Below are positions 48,501 to 63,500 of a DNA stretch of 64,000 bases, piece after piece. Numbering within the stretch: the first letter of the stretch is position 1; each line of letters opens with the position of its first letter. The position numbers and the translations under genes were made by a program. The notes beneath the pieces were generated by a model. That model ran no database searches, had not been told where the DNA came from, and saw only the letters and a list, made by a program, of their open reading frames with translations. Location of the stretch: assembly GCA_013398015.1 (NCBI GenBank), contig VZRR01012891.1, forward strand, positions 172,976 to 236,975, read 5' to 3'. The stretch comes from Oreocharis arfaki (taxonomy: Eukaryota; Chordata; Aves; Passeriformes; Paramythiidae).

Positions 48501-51500
48501 TCCTAGTCCTGCACTCAAAATGAGACCAATTCTTTGAATTTTACCCTCAGAGCCTTGTCCCTGGTGTTCTGCCTAAGGTGGACAATTAACAGCAGGACTG
48601 TATTCCACCACCTTCGTTATTTTCCTCTTTTCCTTCCTTTGCCCTCCCAGCCAGCTGCCTGGTGCTGCCAGCAGGGTTTCAGACTCCTTGGAATGGCATT
48701 CCCTCCTTCTGACTGCACAACACCCAGCTTTTGTTCAGGCCTGTTGAGTCTTTGCACACTAACAACCACAACTTCGGTGCTTTTAAAAATATTTTTTTTC
48801 TGCTTCTTTTTTCCTTGGGTTTTCGCTAGTAAGGATAAAAACTTCTCTTACCCAGAGTTTCCTTCTGTAGCTCACGGCACCGACCCTGGAGCTCGTTCAC
48901 CTGCTGAAGGGAAGTTTGGAGCTGCTGAGTTTTCAGCTCGACTGTGTCAGCCACCCCAGTGAGGTGTTTGACCTTCTCCTGGAGGCACTCGTTCTCCCGC
49001 TGGGATTTTGCCAATCTTTGGTTCAATTTGGGTATTTCTGAGGAGGAAAAAACAAATCCGTGTAGACTGTTGTTATTTTATGTTAGTAATGAAAAAGTGA
49101 TACAACAGAACATCAAAGCTCTTAACTGGCATTCACAGGCCAACAAAAATAAGTGGGACTAAATTGTTCTGATTTAGAAAGCTGGATTTGAGGACGGGTG
49201 TGATATTCCTGGGGTGGCACTGGTCTGAAGTGGGATATGTTGGATGAGGGATACACAGCCTGTGTAAGAAAGGCTCCACTCCTGCATCCATACAGATCCT
49301 CTGTGGATTTGGATTATCACAACTAATAGAACAAGGAACACTCCAGAGAAGAAGCCTTGAAATGTATGGATCCCTCTGAGGCCGAAGATGTCTGCAGGGA
49401 CATGTGCTGCCATTCCCTTCAGCCAGAAGCAGGCAGGGAACGAGCCCAGGAAGAGGGGAATCCTCAGGAGACAGGAACCTTCCTGTGCCAGATTGACACT
49501 GACACTTCAATTCTCACAAAGAGTGCCTGTCAGGGAGGGATGTTGTGGTCACACTCATCTCCAGCAGGCAGGAGCCCTTTGGGGCCCAGGGCCCCCAGCT
49601 CCCTGCTGGTGCTCAGTGGGTTCGTGCCACTCCAGGCACAGCTGCCCCCGAGTCCTTCCCAGTGGGAACAAAGCAGCCACTGAGAAGTTCACTGCTCACG
49701 TCCCAGGAAGCACAGCCCACGGGGCAGCTGCTGTGTCAAACAGCTCCAGGATTCCTGAGCTGCTCGGGGCACGCAGGCTTCACTGGAGCTGAGGATTTGC
49801 ACCGGAGCTCACAGGGACAGAGGGAAGTGGGAGATGCACGTCCCCCACCCTGCCCTCAAAGCCCTTCCCCGAGCATGGAAAGTGACATCAGCTCACCTCC
49901 TTCTTTACTGCCTTATAACCCTGACCAAACTGACCCCCAGAGGTTAATTGGGTCAACAGTGGGATCTTTGGGGTGTCCTGTGCATGGCCGGGAGTTGGAC
50001 TTGATCCTTGTGGATCCCCTCCAACTCAGGATATTCTGTGATTTTGTGATTCTATGAAACAGCAGCTCATCCACTCATCCACACTCAACAACCACAAGGA
50101 AAGGAATACGCCTGAATATTATTTCTAAAGGCCTTTAAAGCTGTAGAAGTGGGCACAGGGCCAGTTGGGAAGCTCTGGATGTTGCAGTCTGTAACTGCAC
50201 CACTGCACACTCTTTTCAGTGAAAGCAATCTCAGCTGAGGCACAGCAAAAGTGGCATTCAAGGATCAGTCTGAGTTTCAGCCCGAGGCCGGGCACGACCC
50301 CTCCTGAACAAGCCCTCGGTTGTGCCTGGCTCCCAGCTCCCCTTTCTCTGAAGGCCTCCCTTGTTGGAGCAGGAAGCAGGCTGGAGCCAAGGGAATTATC
50401 CCCACCCAGGGGCTGCTCCGTGCCCCTTCCAGGCCCAGAGACCCCTCAGATAAGGAAGGCTGCATCTGGCAAAGTTTGTTCTTTCAGAAATGGCATTGGG
50501 GAGTAGCTGCTGCTGCTGGTTGTGGGTTTGCTCGTGGCTCCCTGGCCAAGGGAACGGGGGCAGCCTGGCCAGTTTGGGAGGCAGCACTGCAGGACACTCC
50601 AGCAGCTCCCAGCAGGATGCTGGACCAGCACCCTGGAGTATCCTATTTTCTCTTGCACAAAATGGCTGCAAGATGCTTTACCTGTCAGAGCTTCTTTGCT
50701 CACGGCTTTTATTTGCAGAGAAATTTCTTCCTTCATGGCAGCAAAGTTCTCCAGGTTGGTGGAGATGACCTCTTTAATGCTGTCCAATTCACTTCTAATG
50801 AAAGGGAACAGTGAGACAGCCTTGTTCAGAGTGGAGCAGTGGTGTTCCAAGGTATTTCTGCAGGAGAGAAAAAATACCAGATGTATATTTATAAATTATT
50901 TTATAAATAAACCTGGGGAATTAGACTAAGCTTGCCAACTCCTTTCCCATTCTCTGACAATTTATACCACATTGGGTTCCAATAATTTAGTGTATGAAAT
51001 GTGCTGTGTATTGAATACATGCATCATAAGTTTCACCATCTAAATGTTTAGAGCTTTAATGCATAAATTAAGAAAACTGGACTGGCAATTTTACAATCAT
51101 TTTTCATTGAGAAATCAGAGTAACCATGTTTAAATGCCCAGGCTCATGGTGAGTCTTTATAAACAACATATACGTAAGAAATAGAGCATTTCCAACATCA
51201 GCATTTCTTCTTGGGTTCTCACCTGAGGACCTGTGACTGCTTGTAGGCAGCTTCCTTCTCCTCCTGGAAATACTGCAGATCAGCTTTCACAGTTTTCATC
51301 TCCTCCTGCTTGGTTTTAAGTTCCACTGTCAGGGTTTTAATCCTATAGATGTAAATAAAACGATCAGAATTGTTTGCACCAATAACCGACCTCCAACTTC
51401 GGTTTCAGCTTTCCCAGTCCTCTCCCTGGGCTCAGGGCAGGACCCAGCCCCGTGCTGGCCTCAGGCACAGCAAACACCTCCACAACCATCCCCTCGAGGT

Positions 51501-54500
51501 GTTCTTCACCTCCAACATTTACCTTGGGAACTTTTCACCTCAGCACCAGTTTGTTTTTCAGGCACAGCTATCACAGTGTAAATAAACACAGTTTAAACTC
51601 TGCTCTTTTAACAGTTCAGCACTTACTGCCATAACTGTCAGGAAATGAATGGAACTGCACAGGAATAAAAGAGCTGAATCCAATTCCCTTCCTGGTGTAC
51701 ATGTCAGGGGAGAATCCCACACAGCACATCAGCCCCAGCTGTTTTCTGTAGATAACCATCCCAAAGCAGCCTTCCAGCCCCAAAAATACAACTCCAGTGA
51801 CAAGCAACTGTTAAAAACCCGCCCATGCTTAAGCTTTCAACACTTACTGTTCATGCAGAGAAAATGATGTATTTGTCTACTGGTGACTCATTGCCACAAG
51901 GAAATAAATAATATTTGAATAGACAAGTATTTCACAAAACCAAAGGCTGGCAGAAGCTCTGCATCAGCCCTGGCTTCAATTTTAAACAGCAGAAGAGAAT
52001 GAGATTGATTTATACTAAAAACATATATGAAAATTAAACCAAACTATGACAGCGCATTAGTTACTGTTATCACACAGATCAGCACCAAAATGCACATTTA
52101 AAAAAAATATTAGGCCTGGTTAAGAAACCTGGGTCTGCAGAGCTCTGGCAAAATCACAACTGAACATCTGGGGGTTAAACAGCAAGTTTTTGGGGCTCAA
52201 TTGTGATCACTGAAACAAACAAACAGAAAAAAGAAATTGAAGACATTTCTGGCATTACATTTTTAGGAAATTTTACCCATTGCTACCTGCAAATTTCCAG
52301 GAGGTGGAGAGCAGGAGGGGAGAGAATAAAATCTGTTGGATTGTGGCTGGCAGCAGAAGTGTTGCCACTCACAAGGAAATGCCCATTCCCTTAACAGCTA
52401 CAGGAATTCAAATCCACCTTTGCAGACGAAAAAAGCAGTGATTTGTCACTGACCAATAACAAATCCAAACTCTGGGAGTCAGGGAAAGCCAGATGCTCAT
52501 TTTCCATTCTCGTTCTAGAATGGGTAGTATCTGAAGATCTTTTGGGTCAAAAAGACACTGGCAAATAAGGAGAGACACGTTTTCTTCCTCTTTCCATCCC
52601 AGAGCTGACATTAAAGGGATGTTTTCAGCATGTCCTGGTCAGTCACACACAAGAGAACCGGAGGAAAAGGCAAGAGAGTTGCGCTCCGCTGTCACCATCA
52701 GAAGGAAGGAAAATAAACACGTTATTTTGGGGCTTTTCAGCACAAAGGAAAAGTTCAATGGATCATTAAGGGCTGGCATTTAGAGAACGGTGGGAACACA
52801 CTGATCTCACCCCCTGCCCTACAGTTCACAGCAGCCGTGAGAATTCACAGCCCATCCTTGCATCCAGCGCCTGTTCCCGGGGAATACAGGAGGAATCCGG
52901 GAGCTGAGTTAGGACACGTTCACTCCCAGCGCGGACAGGAGAAGAACAGCACGAGAAAACGCAGCAGGAGCTGCAAACACCCTCATTGTCCCAAAGCAAC
53001 GAGGAGCAATTCCCGTGTTCGAGGGGATTTGAGGCGTTGCACACCACAAGAAATGATCCCTGCACTCCACGGCATAGGACTGCCAGCGGGATGGAGCAGC
53101 ACTGGCGCTGGCAGCAAGGACAGGATGCACAGAGGAGCCTGGAACACACTGTCCAAAAAAAGCCCCACCACAGTATTTTCACTTCCATGAAACTACGGGA
53201 GCTGCCCAGAGCCAGGAGCTGCTCATTTTCATTTCACAGCCAGGAGCTGCTCATTTTCAGTTCAGAAAGTGATGAAGTCACCACCCCTGGAAGTGTTTAA
53301 AATATGTGTGGATGTGGCACTTGAGGACATCTTTAGCGTTTACATCTACTTTACATTTCCTATACTGGATGTGGCAAGAACTTTGCTAATTAAATTAATA
53401 ATAATTCAATTAATTATCAAGACTGAAGTGATTTTAGCACAGAATCAGGTTGAACAGCTGACTGGAATCAGCGCAGTTAGTTCCCCTTCTCCTGCCAGGA
53501 TCCCCAAGGAAAGGTAACTAAGGATGGGTAAACTCCCAGGTGCCTTTCAAGGTTAACCACAGGTACAAACTGGAATACGTGACCCCAGAGGGAGCAGAAA
53601 ACTGAAACAGTCTGCAACTGATAAGAGAGATTCAATCCCTTCGTCTGGCAGAGATAAAAGTTAAAAAAAGGCATGTTTGGCTTCTGGGAGCAGGGATTTG
53701 TCAGCCTGGCCAGCCCCAGGATGTTGAATAGTTTATGCCAAAGTACAAGGAAGTCAGAGAGGCCCAGGACAGCAAGGAGAAGATAAGGAATATTCAGACA
53801 AGCCATTTAACAAGGCACAATGGTTGATTTACGGCTGGGATGGAGGCCTACTGCAAGTATTCCACTTGATTTCAGCAGCTTTTAAATCAAGTGGAGCCTT
53901 AGGGGGGAAAAGTGCAGAGATAAAAATTTTATTAACCGTTCCAGCTTTACTACAAAAAGTCAGCTCAATGAAAATTTAAAGTTTAGCTCTGGCAAATGAT
54001 CCTCAACATGAAGAATGTGCTGTCAGTGCATTTGCTCACACACTGGATTCTGCCACCAGAGCTGCTACCCAGGGTCATTAAAGGGACAAGAAGCAAACAC
54101 ACTCTTTAAAAATAGATATTAAACCACAGAAAATATTAAATATTGGGAAGGAGGGGGTGGAAGATGTTAAATTTGAATGAAAAAGATACTGCAAGAAACA
54201 TTATGAGTAATTTACAAGATAAATGCATGCTGTTCACTTTTGTGAGAACTTGGGCTCTAAAACGAATCTTTTATTAGTAATACTAGCAAGCAAAAGCCTG
54301 ACTAAATCTATTAATGAAGTAATTTTTCAACAGTATTTGAGTGATTCTCCAAAGGAAAGGAGGTTTCCAAAGCATTTCAGTCCAATCTCAAGAGCACCTT
54401 CAGCTCTAGATCACTTGGTGTGAGTCAGTCACACAAGGAACATCCCTCCTGGGGATCCCAAAAATCAGACCGAGCTGATAATTAAAATTAGAACCTCACT

Positions 54501-57500
54501 CTTACGAAAAACTTCTGGCAGTTTGAGTCAGATGAGCAAGAAATTACCCAGAAGTTTCTGGTGGCCTCAATCCATCAGTAGCAAACTTGAGCTAACTGCA
54601 TTTTTCTAAAGTATCTTCCATGAGTTAACTATAAACATCAATTGTTTACAGTCCTACTGTAACCAGTTACTGGATTATAACAATAGATTCCAAAATACAA
54701 GGATGGAAAAGGATACAACCCCCCTAAGTATGAGCTGAAAGAACATACTCAAAGGTTCTCACTGTGCCCTGAAAATGCAAACGTGGTTCTGAGATCTATT
54801 GGTAGCTGCCGGAGCTCTCAAGGTACAAAAGTGCCCCTTTAAGTGGGGCCTTCCCAGCTGTAAGGATCTGAAATCTCCTGTTTCTGAAGCAGAATGCCCC
54901 AAGCAGCACCCATACTGCTCCTCATTGCTTTAGCATTCTGTACCAGCCCTGCAGAGAGTGATCCCTGAGCTTCCCAGGGAAGAACACTGGGAATTCTTCA
55001 CCAGGTCACTGGCAGAGAGAAACCCCAAATTTCAGAACTGTGGAACTCCTAGTCCTGTGGAATTTCATATGGAATATTACAGTTTTATTACAAGATGATA
55101 AGATGAAATATTTATCATTTCCCTTTGGGAGTGTGTGCAGGGGAAATCCCTCTGAGTATCTTCTGGCCTTTCCTTCACCTGCAATATACTGACTGCTTCT
55201 AAACTACTCAGGAACTGTAAACCTGCTTCCAAAGGATACTATGAAAGATGATTTAAATCAAGTATTACAGTGTATATGGGCCATCTGAGAAAAGAAAGAC
55301 AAATGTTATTTGTATTCTAAGCTGCTTTGGGCTGAAATTCCCTACCACACACAGGAGAGGATCACCAGAGGAGATGATGTGCTCCGACCTTTCTGTTTTG
55401 GATTCGCTCTCAGCTCGACAGCGCTCAAGGTCGTGGTGAAGAGCCTGCAATTCTGCCTGAAGCCTTTGCTCTCGTTCCAGACTTCCTTTATAAACTTTAA
55501 TCTCCTTCTCCATTGCTTTTAGTTTGTCTTCCATCACCTTAAACTCGTGGAGTATCAGGTAGCTGACTCCGCAGTATTTGCACACTGTCTGCTCCCGGGG
55601 CATCTACAAAGAGAGAAAATGCTTCAGATTGTCTGTAGGAAACAAGTTCAACTAAAAAACACCCTCAGCGACACTAAGAAATAATAATAAATCCAAACAA
55701 TTGAAACCATCAACTACTCTGGAACATTTAAGATCAGATGATGTCGTTGCTTTAACAAATAAAGACCAAAATCCACATTAGCAAAAGGAACCCCAGCTAC
55801 AGCAGCACTTTCCCTTACTGGCAACTTCCCAAAACACATCAGCTCTGGCAATTTGATACGTGGGAACTCCCACTGAAATGCTAAAGCACTTCTGAGACAG
55901 GTTTGATGTATTCATTGAAAATGAAATTCTGTGTTTTATAAAGTTATTTCATTAACGAATCTGGGATCGCCTGCGCCAGAAAAATGTTATTTCTGTGTGT
56001 TTCTGACAACTCGTACCCAAGTGAAGTAGGCAAGATGAGGGAGAGAGAATAAAGCAACGTAATCCAGCAATCTCTACAGAAATAATCCATGACTGATGCT
56101 GATGTGGTGCCCGTGGCAGCGGGGTGCTGTGGCACATGCCACCCCTTTGCCAGGTATGAAGGACTCGGGACTGGTTAAAAACCACAGAGCATGCAACACA
56201 CATCCAGCGGAAAGGCCATTTAGTAAAGTGGGAAATGGACTTTTCCAAGTGATCCAATTATTAACCTTGAAGCAGGGAACACGCAAGCACCTGCTCAAAC
56301 AGTTTAAGTTCCAATTAAGGAACCTTGTTTCACAGAAGAAGTAAAAAAAATAAAAAAAAAAAAGGCATGTTGAGACATTGGGATAAACAGAAAGAAATCC
56401 TACCCAGAGGAAAGAAAAGAGCTTTCAAAAATTACAAATTAAAGACTCATACAACAAGCTTTAGCACTTTAAATATGGCTTGATATAGATGGTGTTTCAG
56501 GGTGCCCTGGACAAGCTTTATTTCCCCATTTCTTAGTGTTGCCCCAGTCACAGTTCCTCTGAAGGAGCCGAAAATACAAGTTTATTTTTCCTGGCAGCTG
56601 CAGTCTGTGCTTGGAAACCTGAAACTGTTATTCAGGATAAGTACCCCGAAGTTCCAAAGCACTGAAATGACTGCATTGAAAAAGGACAAAATGAGCTGTG
56701 CAGGGAGCACAGGAGGGGTCCTTATCACAGAGAGGACATGGTGCTCTGTGCAGCACAGCCACTGCTGCTGCTGCTGCTCACACAAACAGCTCTGAACTTT
56801 CACTGGCTTCTCTGATCAAAAACAAGATAGAACCACCAGGGGCCTGTACTGAAAATGGTTTGTGCAAGTACCAAAACTTCTTAATTTCCAAAGTCAGTTT
56901 TGTTACTGAATTTCAAAATAAATGAAGTCATAGAATGATAAATACTCTCTGTCCGGGCTCAGTTGGAAGTGGGTCCTGCTCTCCTTCCCATCCATTCCTC
57001 AGATGAAATGAAAATCTGGGAGGATTTCAGATCAGGTTGGATTTTCTACAGGATTTACTACAAAGTCAAAAAAATCACAGAATAGGAGATTCTGTCTAAA
57101 TTGGGACCTCGCTCAGCACATTAATAACTCCCCTGCAAGCACTGCAGTAAGTGTACAGATCAAACAGCTTCCAAATATCCACCTTAACGTATGGAACAGC
57201 TCCCTGACACCAGGAATGCATTTGGCACACGCTCAGTGATGCCCACCACCATTAATTTAAACCCAGCACATCTGTCCAATGTACCTGGAAAATTAACAAG
57301 GCCCAGCTGAAAGTGAATAGCGCAAGGGAGGCACTGACCTGACCTCCCATTCTAAATCCAAGGTCCCTCTCTCATGGAATCACAGAAGGGTTTGGGTTGA
57401 AGGGACATCAAAGCTCACCCAGTGCCACCCCTGCCATGGGCAGGGACACCTCCCACTGTCCCAGGCTGCTCCAAGCCCCAATGTCCAACTTGGCCTTGGG

Positions 57501-60500
57501 CACTGCCAGGGATCCAGGGGCAGCCACAGCTGCTCTGGGCACCCTGTGCCAGGGCCTGCCCACCCTCCCAGGGAACAATTCCTTCCCAACATCCCATCTC
57601 TCCCTGCCCTCTGGCAGCCTTATGAATAAATGGTCTTTCCAGGAGAAAAGCTCCATTAGACCTTGTCTCCTAGACACCAACGTTGACCAACCATTGCACA
57701 AAAGTCTGCAGGAAACAAACTGTCATCAGTTCTTATGCTTACAAATTACCTCTTCTGGAACAATGAGATTGCTGAGTAACCACTAAGGATGTGTATCAAA
57801 TACAAGTTTATGGTTTCAGATTCCGTATTTCACTGTTTCCATTTGATAAAAAACACTTGTTATCTTAAATTCAATGGAGAAAAAAATCAGGGGAAAAACA
57901 GTTTGGAAGGAACAGAAAAGGAAACTCCCAGAGCTCTGAGTAGAAAGGGGACTTGCACGTCCTGAGCACTGAGGACAAGCAGTGAACAGAAAAAATCAAT
58001 TAGGAATTAAGAAACCAATTTTGCTGAGAACAAAGTGCTTGAACTGGGAAGATATTTGTCCATAAGGTTTTGAGCTGCAGTTGCGATGCACAGATGCTGT
58101 AAAGCATCTGGGGGAGCAGTTTCCACTCTGCAGCTGGTTTTGGAAGAAAGTATTATCCCCTGGTTACAAAGATTTCTTTAGCTACCAAGGCAAGGGGAGG
58201 ACTGAGCCAAGAGGGATAATCACTCAAATTACATCTGTCTGACTCAGTTCCATCTGTAGAGCATAAGTTATAAGGAAAAAAAGAAAAAAAAATGGTGCTC
58301 TGGACCATTTTTAGCCCTTTGAATGATGAGACAGGAATTTGTACCATTTGAACTCGACCAAATAACTCCAGGGTGTGTCAGCTCGTGCACCACTACCCTT
58401 CTCCTCTGGAATTTCACGTTCCACCCGCAAACGTCCCACGATGGAGTGCTGGTCAAAAAACAAAAAACTCTGTATTTGTCCAAATTGAACTTGTAGCTGA
58501 ATATATAAAAGTTAAAAAAAAAAAAAAAANTATAAAAGTCAAAAAAAAAAAAAAAAGAATCCTTATGCTGCAGCTGGCTGGTCTTAAATTATTTCTGTAT
58601 GTTGATTTATTCTACCTTACTACCCAATTTTACTTTCTTTTTTGTTTCACTCCTCTCCCACATTATTTTCATGTCTCTCATCCTGTCTGTCCCTCTTCTG
58701 ACACACCAGTCAATCCCTACTGCACAAAAAGAAATCATGACTCAAACCACACCACTGATTTTCGAGGAAGAAAGGGGAGTCTTTTGCTGTATATGCAAAA
58801 CGAGGAGCTACCAGATTGAAATTGATATTTGCCTTAGTCAAAGAAAGATTTTTAAGTCTCAGTAGAAACTTCACTTCTTTTAAAAGAAACAAAGTGTATT
58901 ATGAGCCAAGTTTTCAGCCAGCATCAACCCCAAAGCAATACAGATGGTACTGCTGAGCCGTGCTGTTCACATCATTATTTGCTCCCTGCCCATAAAATCA
59001 GAGTTGCAAAATAAAAATCCCCGTGCTTGCTTTGAATACGTGAACAGTGGAGAAACAGGCTGGGAGCAAACCCAGAACGTTGCTCCACTCAAAACATGCC
59101 CTGGGATAATCCCTGTGTCACGACAGGAAATAGCACTGGGGGTTCAGGTAGCTGAACCCAGCGCTGCCCGGGAGGGGAGCAGAGCAGAGCCATGAGTCAC
59201 AACAGTCTGTGCTGCCCTGCTCACACTCACACTCACACTCCCTGCAAACACCAGCACAGTGCCAGCAGCCCTTCCTGCGCTCCCCAGCTTCCTTGGGATG
59301 CGTCACGGCACGTTCCGGCTTAGAACTCAACCCGAGTGCTGCCACAAAGCATCCCATGACAAAACACACCAGACAAAGGATAATTTAGCCCATTGTTAAC
59401 CAGATCCTTGCCTGACTAACTCTCTGCATCCGTAGGTGTGACTGCCAGGAAGCCCCTCCTGGCTGCAAGCCCACACTGTGTGGGATGGGAGGAGATTCCA
59501 GTCCCTCCAGTTCTGAGCAGCACACTCGGATACTGGTTGCAGAAGGGGTGGAAAACCTTGAGTGTAGTGAATACAACTCTGGTTTTGTGAGGAAACATTG
59601 GATATGGAGAATACAGCCCTGGTCTGAGGGGAAAAGCTTGACTATACTGCCTAGAGAGGGTGTGGAGTCTCCCTTACTGGAGAGACTGAACCATCTGGAT
59701 ACAAAGCCTGGAAGTGCCCAAGGCCAGGCTGGATGGGGCTTGGAGCCACCTGGGATAGTGGAAGGTGTCCCTGCCCAGGGGACTTTAAGGCCCCTTCCAA
59801 CACAAACCATTCCAGGATCTTCTCACATTTCCAGAGCACTCCACAGCCACTCAGAACGCTCCCACAGCTGGAGCCTGACACCCCAACAGCACCCAAACAT
59901 TCCAGATTCTACAGCCAAGGGCTGAAAACCTCTGTGGGTGCTGGAGCACCCTGGAGACATCACCTCCAGGAGAATTGAGAAGGTAGGAGCCAGCAGGATG
60001 CTGAAAAGGGCTCTGCCATTCTACCATGCTTATCTGGAGGGCACAAACTGGAATTATCTGCTTTTAAATCCCTGCTGGTAGCAACGCTGCATGTCCCAAA
60101 CACAGAGCTGTGCTGTTCACTCCAGCCCAGTCAGTCCTGGTGGACGGGACAGGCGCGTGGGCTCCCAAACACAGCTGGAACTGTGTGTTCCAAAAACTTT
60201 TATAAAAAAAACCTCAAGCCCAGGTCCACAGGCAGCAAGAAAGGCGAGAGCTGACGCGATGTGCTCGTAAAGAGCCCATACTGTGCCCCATCTATAGCAC
60301 GTGGGGGAGAGGCACCGAGTGCCCGGGTGCTGCTTGTGGTGTACGTGATACTCTGGGGACACCACAGGACGTTCTGTCCTGATGGGGAACAGCCTCAGAG
60401 TTCCTGCCCGGCGTGAGCTCTTCAGCTCCTGGGGTGAGAGAACTCTTAATCTCTAAGGGTGTCTCGGCCCTATTAGTTTTATGATTTACGGTAACAAAGC

Positions 60501-63500
60501 TTATTTTTTTGCCAAATAAAATGTGAAATTAAATATAACTTTGTTCGCTGCTGTGAGGACTTGGGTCATTCTGTTGCTGTTCTGTTTCCCATTTCAGGGA
60601 GATACTCAGTGCAGAGCTGTATCTTCCCTTCTACTTCACTTCCACAGAATTTTAATTAAAGTTCACAGGCACAAAAAAAAAATTCATCTACTACTGGCAA
60701 CAAACAACTACCAAGGTGAAATATAATAGCCTTGAGGAAAAATTAAACTAAAATAAAACATTAACCAAGCAACAAAACCAGAAGGCCCCAATTACACATT
60801 CATGACATTGGAGTCAAGGAAACACTAACTCCTTGCTGGGCTCTGTGACACCTCTCAGGCCAAGTTTGATAGCAGAAACTCTTTGTAAATAGATTAAAAA
60901 TACATCAAAAATAGGCATTAAGAGCCAGTGATTTCAATCTTTACTAACAATTAGTTTCCAAGAAGTACGCAACTATAAATTCAGAAGAATACTATAAACT
61001 TTAATAACAGACGTGGATGTTTTGTTTACCTGCCGACTCTGTTTTTTTCATTTAGCACCCATCTTGCAATGAATCTGTTGCAAAAGGGTTGTGAGAGCAG
61101 TAGAAGGAATGAGAGAGAGAAGAAAGTGGGGACATGTAAAAGTTTTTACACAACTCTCTGAGGCAAAACTGATCCGAACATGAAGAACCAAGGTCTCTTC
61201 CCATCTATCATTCCCTAAACAAAATGCAAAGAAATCTCCTTCCCCCTTTAAACTTCCTTTAAAATAAAGTCTTGATAAGCAGCTTGTGAAGCTCCAAGGA
61301 GAGGAACAATGAGAGCTCTGCACCCTGCCCTGTGAGGCGGCTCCTGGATCCCTTGTGAGCACCACAACCCAACCTCCAGCACCCAAACCAGCGCCTGGCA
61401 AGGGACCACCCCTCACTCTGGGCTGCAGTCACAGTGCCTGACACGCTCCCTCCACACACACGTGTACCCTGGGCCTGCAAACCCATCTTGGGAGCACGTG
61501 CTCCGTCTGGCAGAGCAAAGCACAGCTGGCACAAGAACGTTCGGCTGCGTCGGGAGCGAGCTGGAAGAGAATTCCAAGAGAGAGGCTGCAAAATCCGAGC
61601 AGCAGAGAACGGGAAGGGAACGAGAACATGTGCGCAGAAAAGACAGGAGATACAAGGACAGGAAGTTGTGAGAATGACTTGTAGTATCTTGTAACGATGC
61701 TGCAGCTACAACTCGAGTGGGCTGAGGAGGAGATGAGCAACAGCAACAGGATGTGTAAAACCCCGACACTTTCTCATCCCAAATCCTGGGCTGTCGTTGC
61801 CTTGGAGCTCACACGTGTCACGTGGAGGATGGGACAGGAGCAGAAGGCTATCACGTACATATCTGGAAATTCTGTGTCTTCTGCACCAGAGTTTTTGTTA
61901 AACATGTACCCAGCACGGGAGGGATGTCCAGAGACTCCCAGCCCCATCCTCTACTCCGAGGGAGAAGTTGACCCCACAGTCCCACTGGGAGAATTCCACG
62001 ACTCCCTGGGTGAGCTGCTCTGGAGTTTCAGAGCTTTCAACCAAAGCACATCCAGAAAGGTGAGGAAAAGACTCGTCTTCACCTGGAAATGAACCACCAT
62101 CTCCCTCCACCTGTGAGCAGTTACTATGCCCTCAAGTATTTTCCAGAATGAGCAAACCCAGCCCTATTATCCTTTCCTAGAAACAAGATTTTTAAGCTCC
62201 TTACTATTTTTGCTCTTTTCTAAATTCCCATCAGTCATGTTACTATTTTTAAAGCCTGCAACTCAGAACTGAAACCTCAACAGCCCTGAACAGATGGACA
62301 ATGAAGACCCAAGTTTCACATGCGATTCCTATTACAATTATTGATATATTAAAACTATTAATATAGTAACAGACTCTTTCTGTGCAACATCCCTTTGTTA
62401 ATATTATTCTGCTTATGGCCTAATTACAGACCTCACTGTTAGGTTTGACAACTGCCAAGGAGGTTATTGTGGATTTCGTATCGATGCATTGGATTCACTT
62501 TAAATGCCTTTTTTTTCCTAAGAATATGGAGTTTAATGCTGTTCCCAGAGTGCTCACACCCCTCCCTGACTGGCACCAGTGTATTCCTTATCGTAATCCA
62601 GGATCCTGGCTCAATAATAACGATCAGACACTGACAGTGCTGCTGACAGAATTTATGTCACTGCCATTCTGTGCCTGCCCTGGCTGCTGCTCCTTCCTTG
62701 TGCCAGCATATGCCTAGCACATGGATCAGGAACTGATCCAAACATGAAACAGGCTCAAGTGCCACCAAACTGCAGCTTAAAGGCATTAAAGGAAATATTA
62801 AGCAGTAACCAGCTCCAGGAGAATTTCCTCATCCAACAGTTTGGCACAACTGTTTCTGTGAGAAGCTTACACTGATTTTCGGTCACCACCTTATCCCGTT
62901 GGGGCTAAAAAACTAACTGCTAAATAAACAAACTTACTGGGATCCTTCCTGCTACCAAAACAGCTGCTCACGAGTCTGAAAGCGTCCCAGCTTCTTCCCT
63001 TCCCCTTTTTTAAGGGTAAGTATTCATTTTCCCTTTCTTTGTCTGTCTTACCCATCCTTGAATTCTCAGAAATCATCTGAGAAATTGCCTGAACAGTTTC
63101 CTGGACTAATCCAGGGAGAATTTCTCCAGGCTGAGTACACAAAGCCTTTAAATGACTTGTCAATTACGAGCTGCAGACCGAGGAATGAGGACAGCTGGGT
63201 GTTGCACTGCCAGAGCGAAAACTTGATAGTGTTACAGAAAGTGACTCGTGTTCCACTTGAGTGGAGCCTCCTCCTAAACTGAGCCATATAAACAGCAGCA
63301 CTGTTACACTGGCAATAATCTGTCTCCCAAACAAAAGAACACGCAAAGATACGAGGGAAGATGAAGGGGAATGTTCCGTTCCTGTGTGTGTTGATACTCC
63401 TCTGGAACATGTCATGCTCTGCAGTCCTTCCAAACTCCCGGCACCAAAACATGTCAGAACAGGGGAAACCTGAGACTCACCTGCAGTGACAACACCGGCA

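Larger units (their letters stand above)
39235..48851 (-). other. LEKR1: LEKR1 intron 5 (9.6 kb)
   Basis: This is the longest intron of the gene. It holds CR1 copies at 39811, 42404, 43584, 45138 and 47368, a 43-bp tandem repeat at 42918 and one single-N join at 42530. No further exon in phase was found. Confidence 0.8.
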
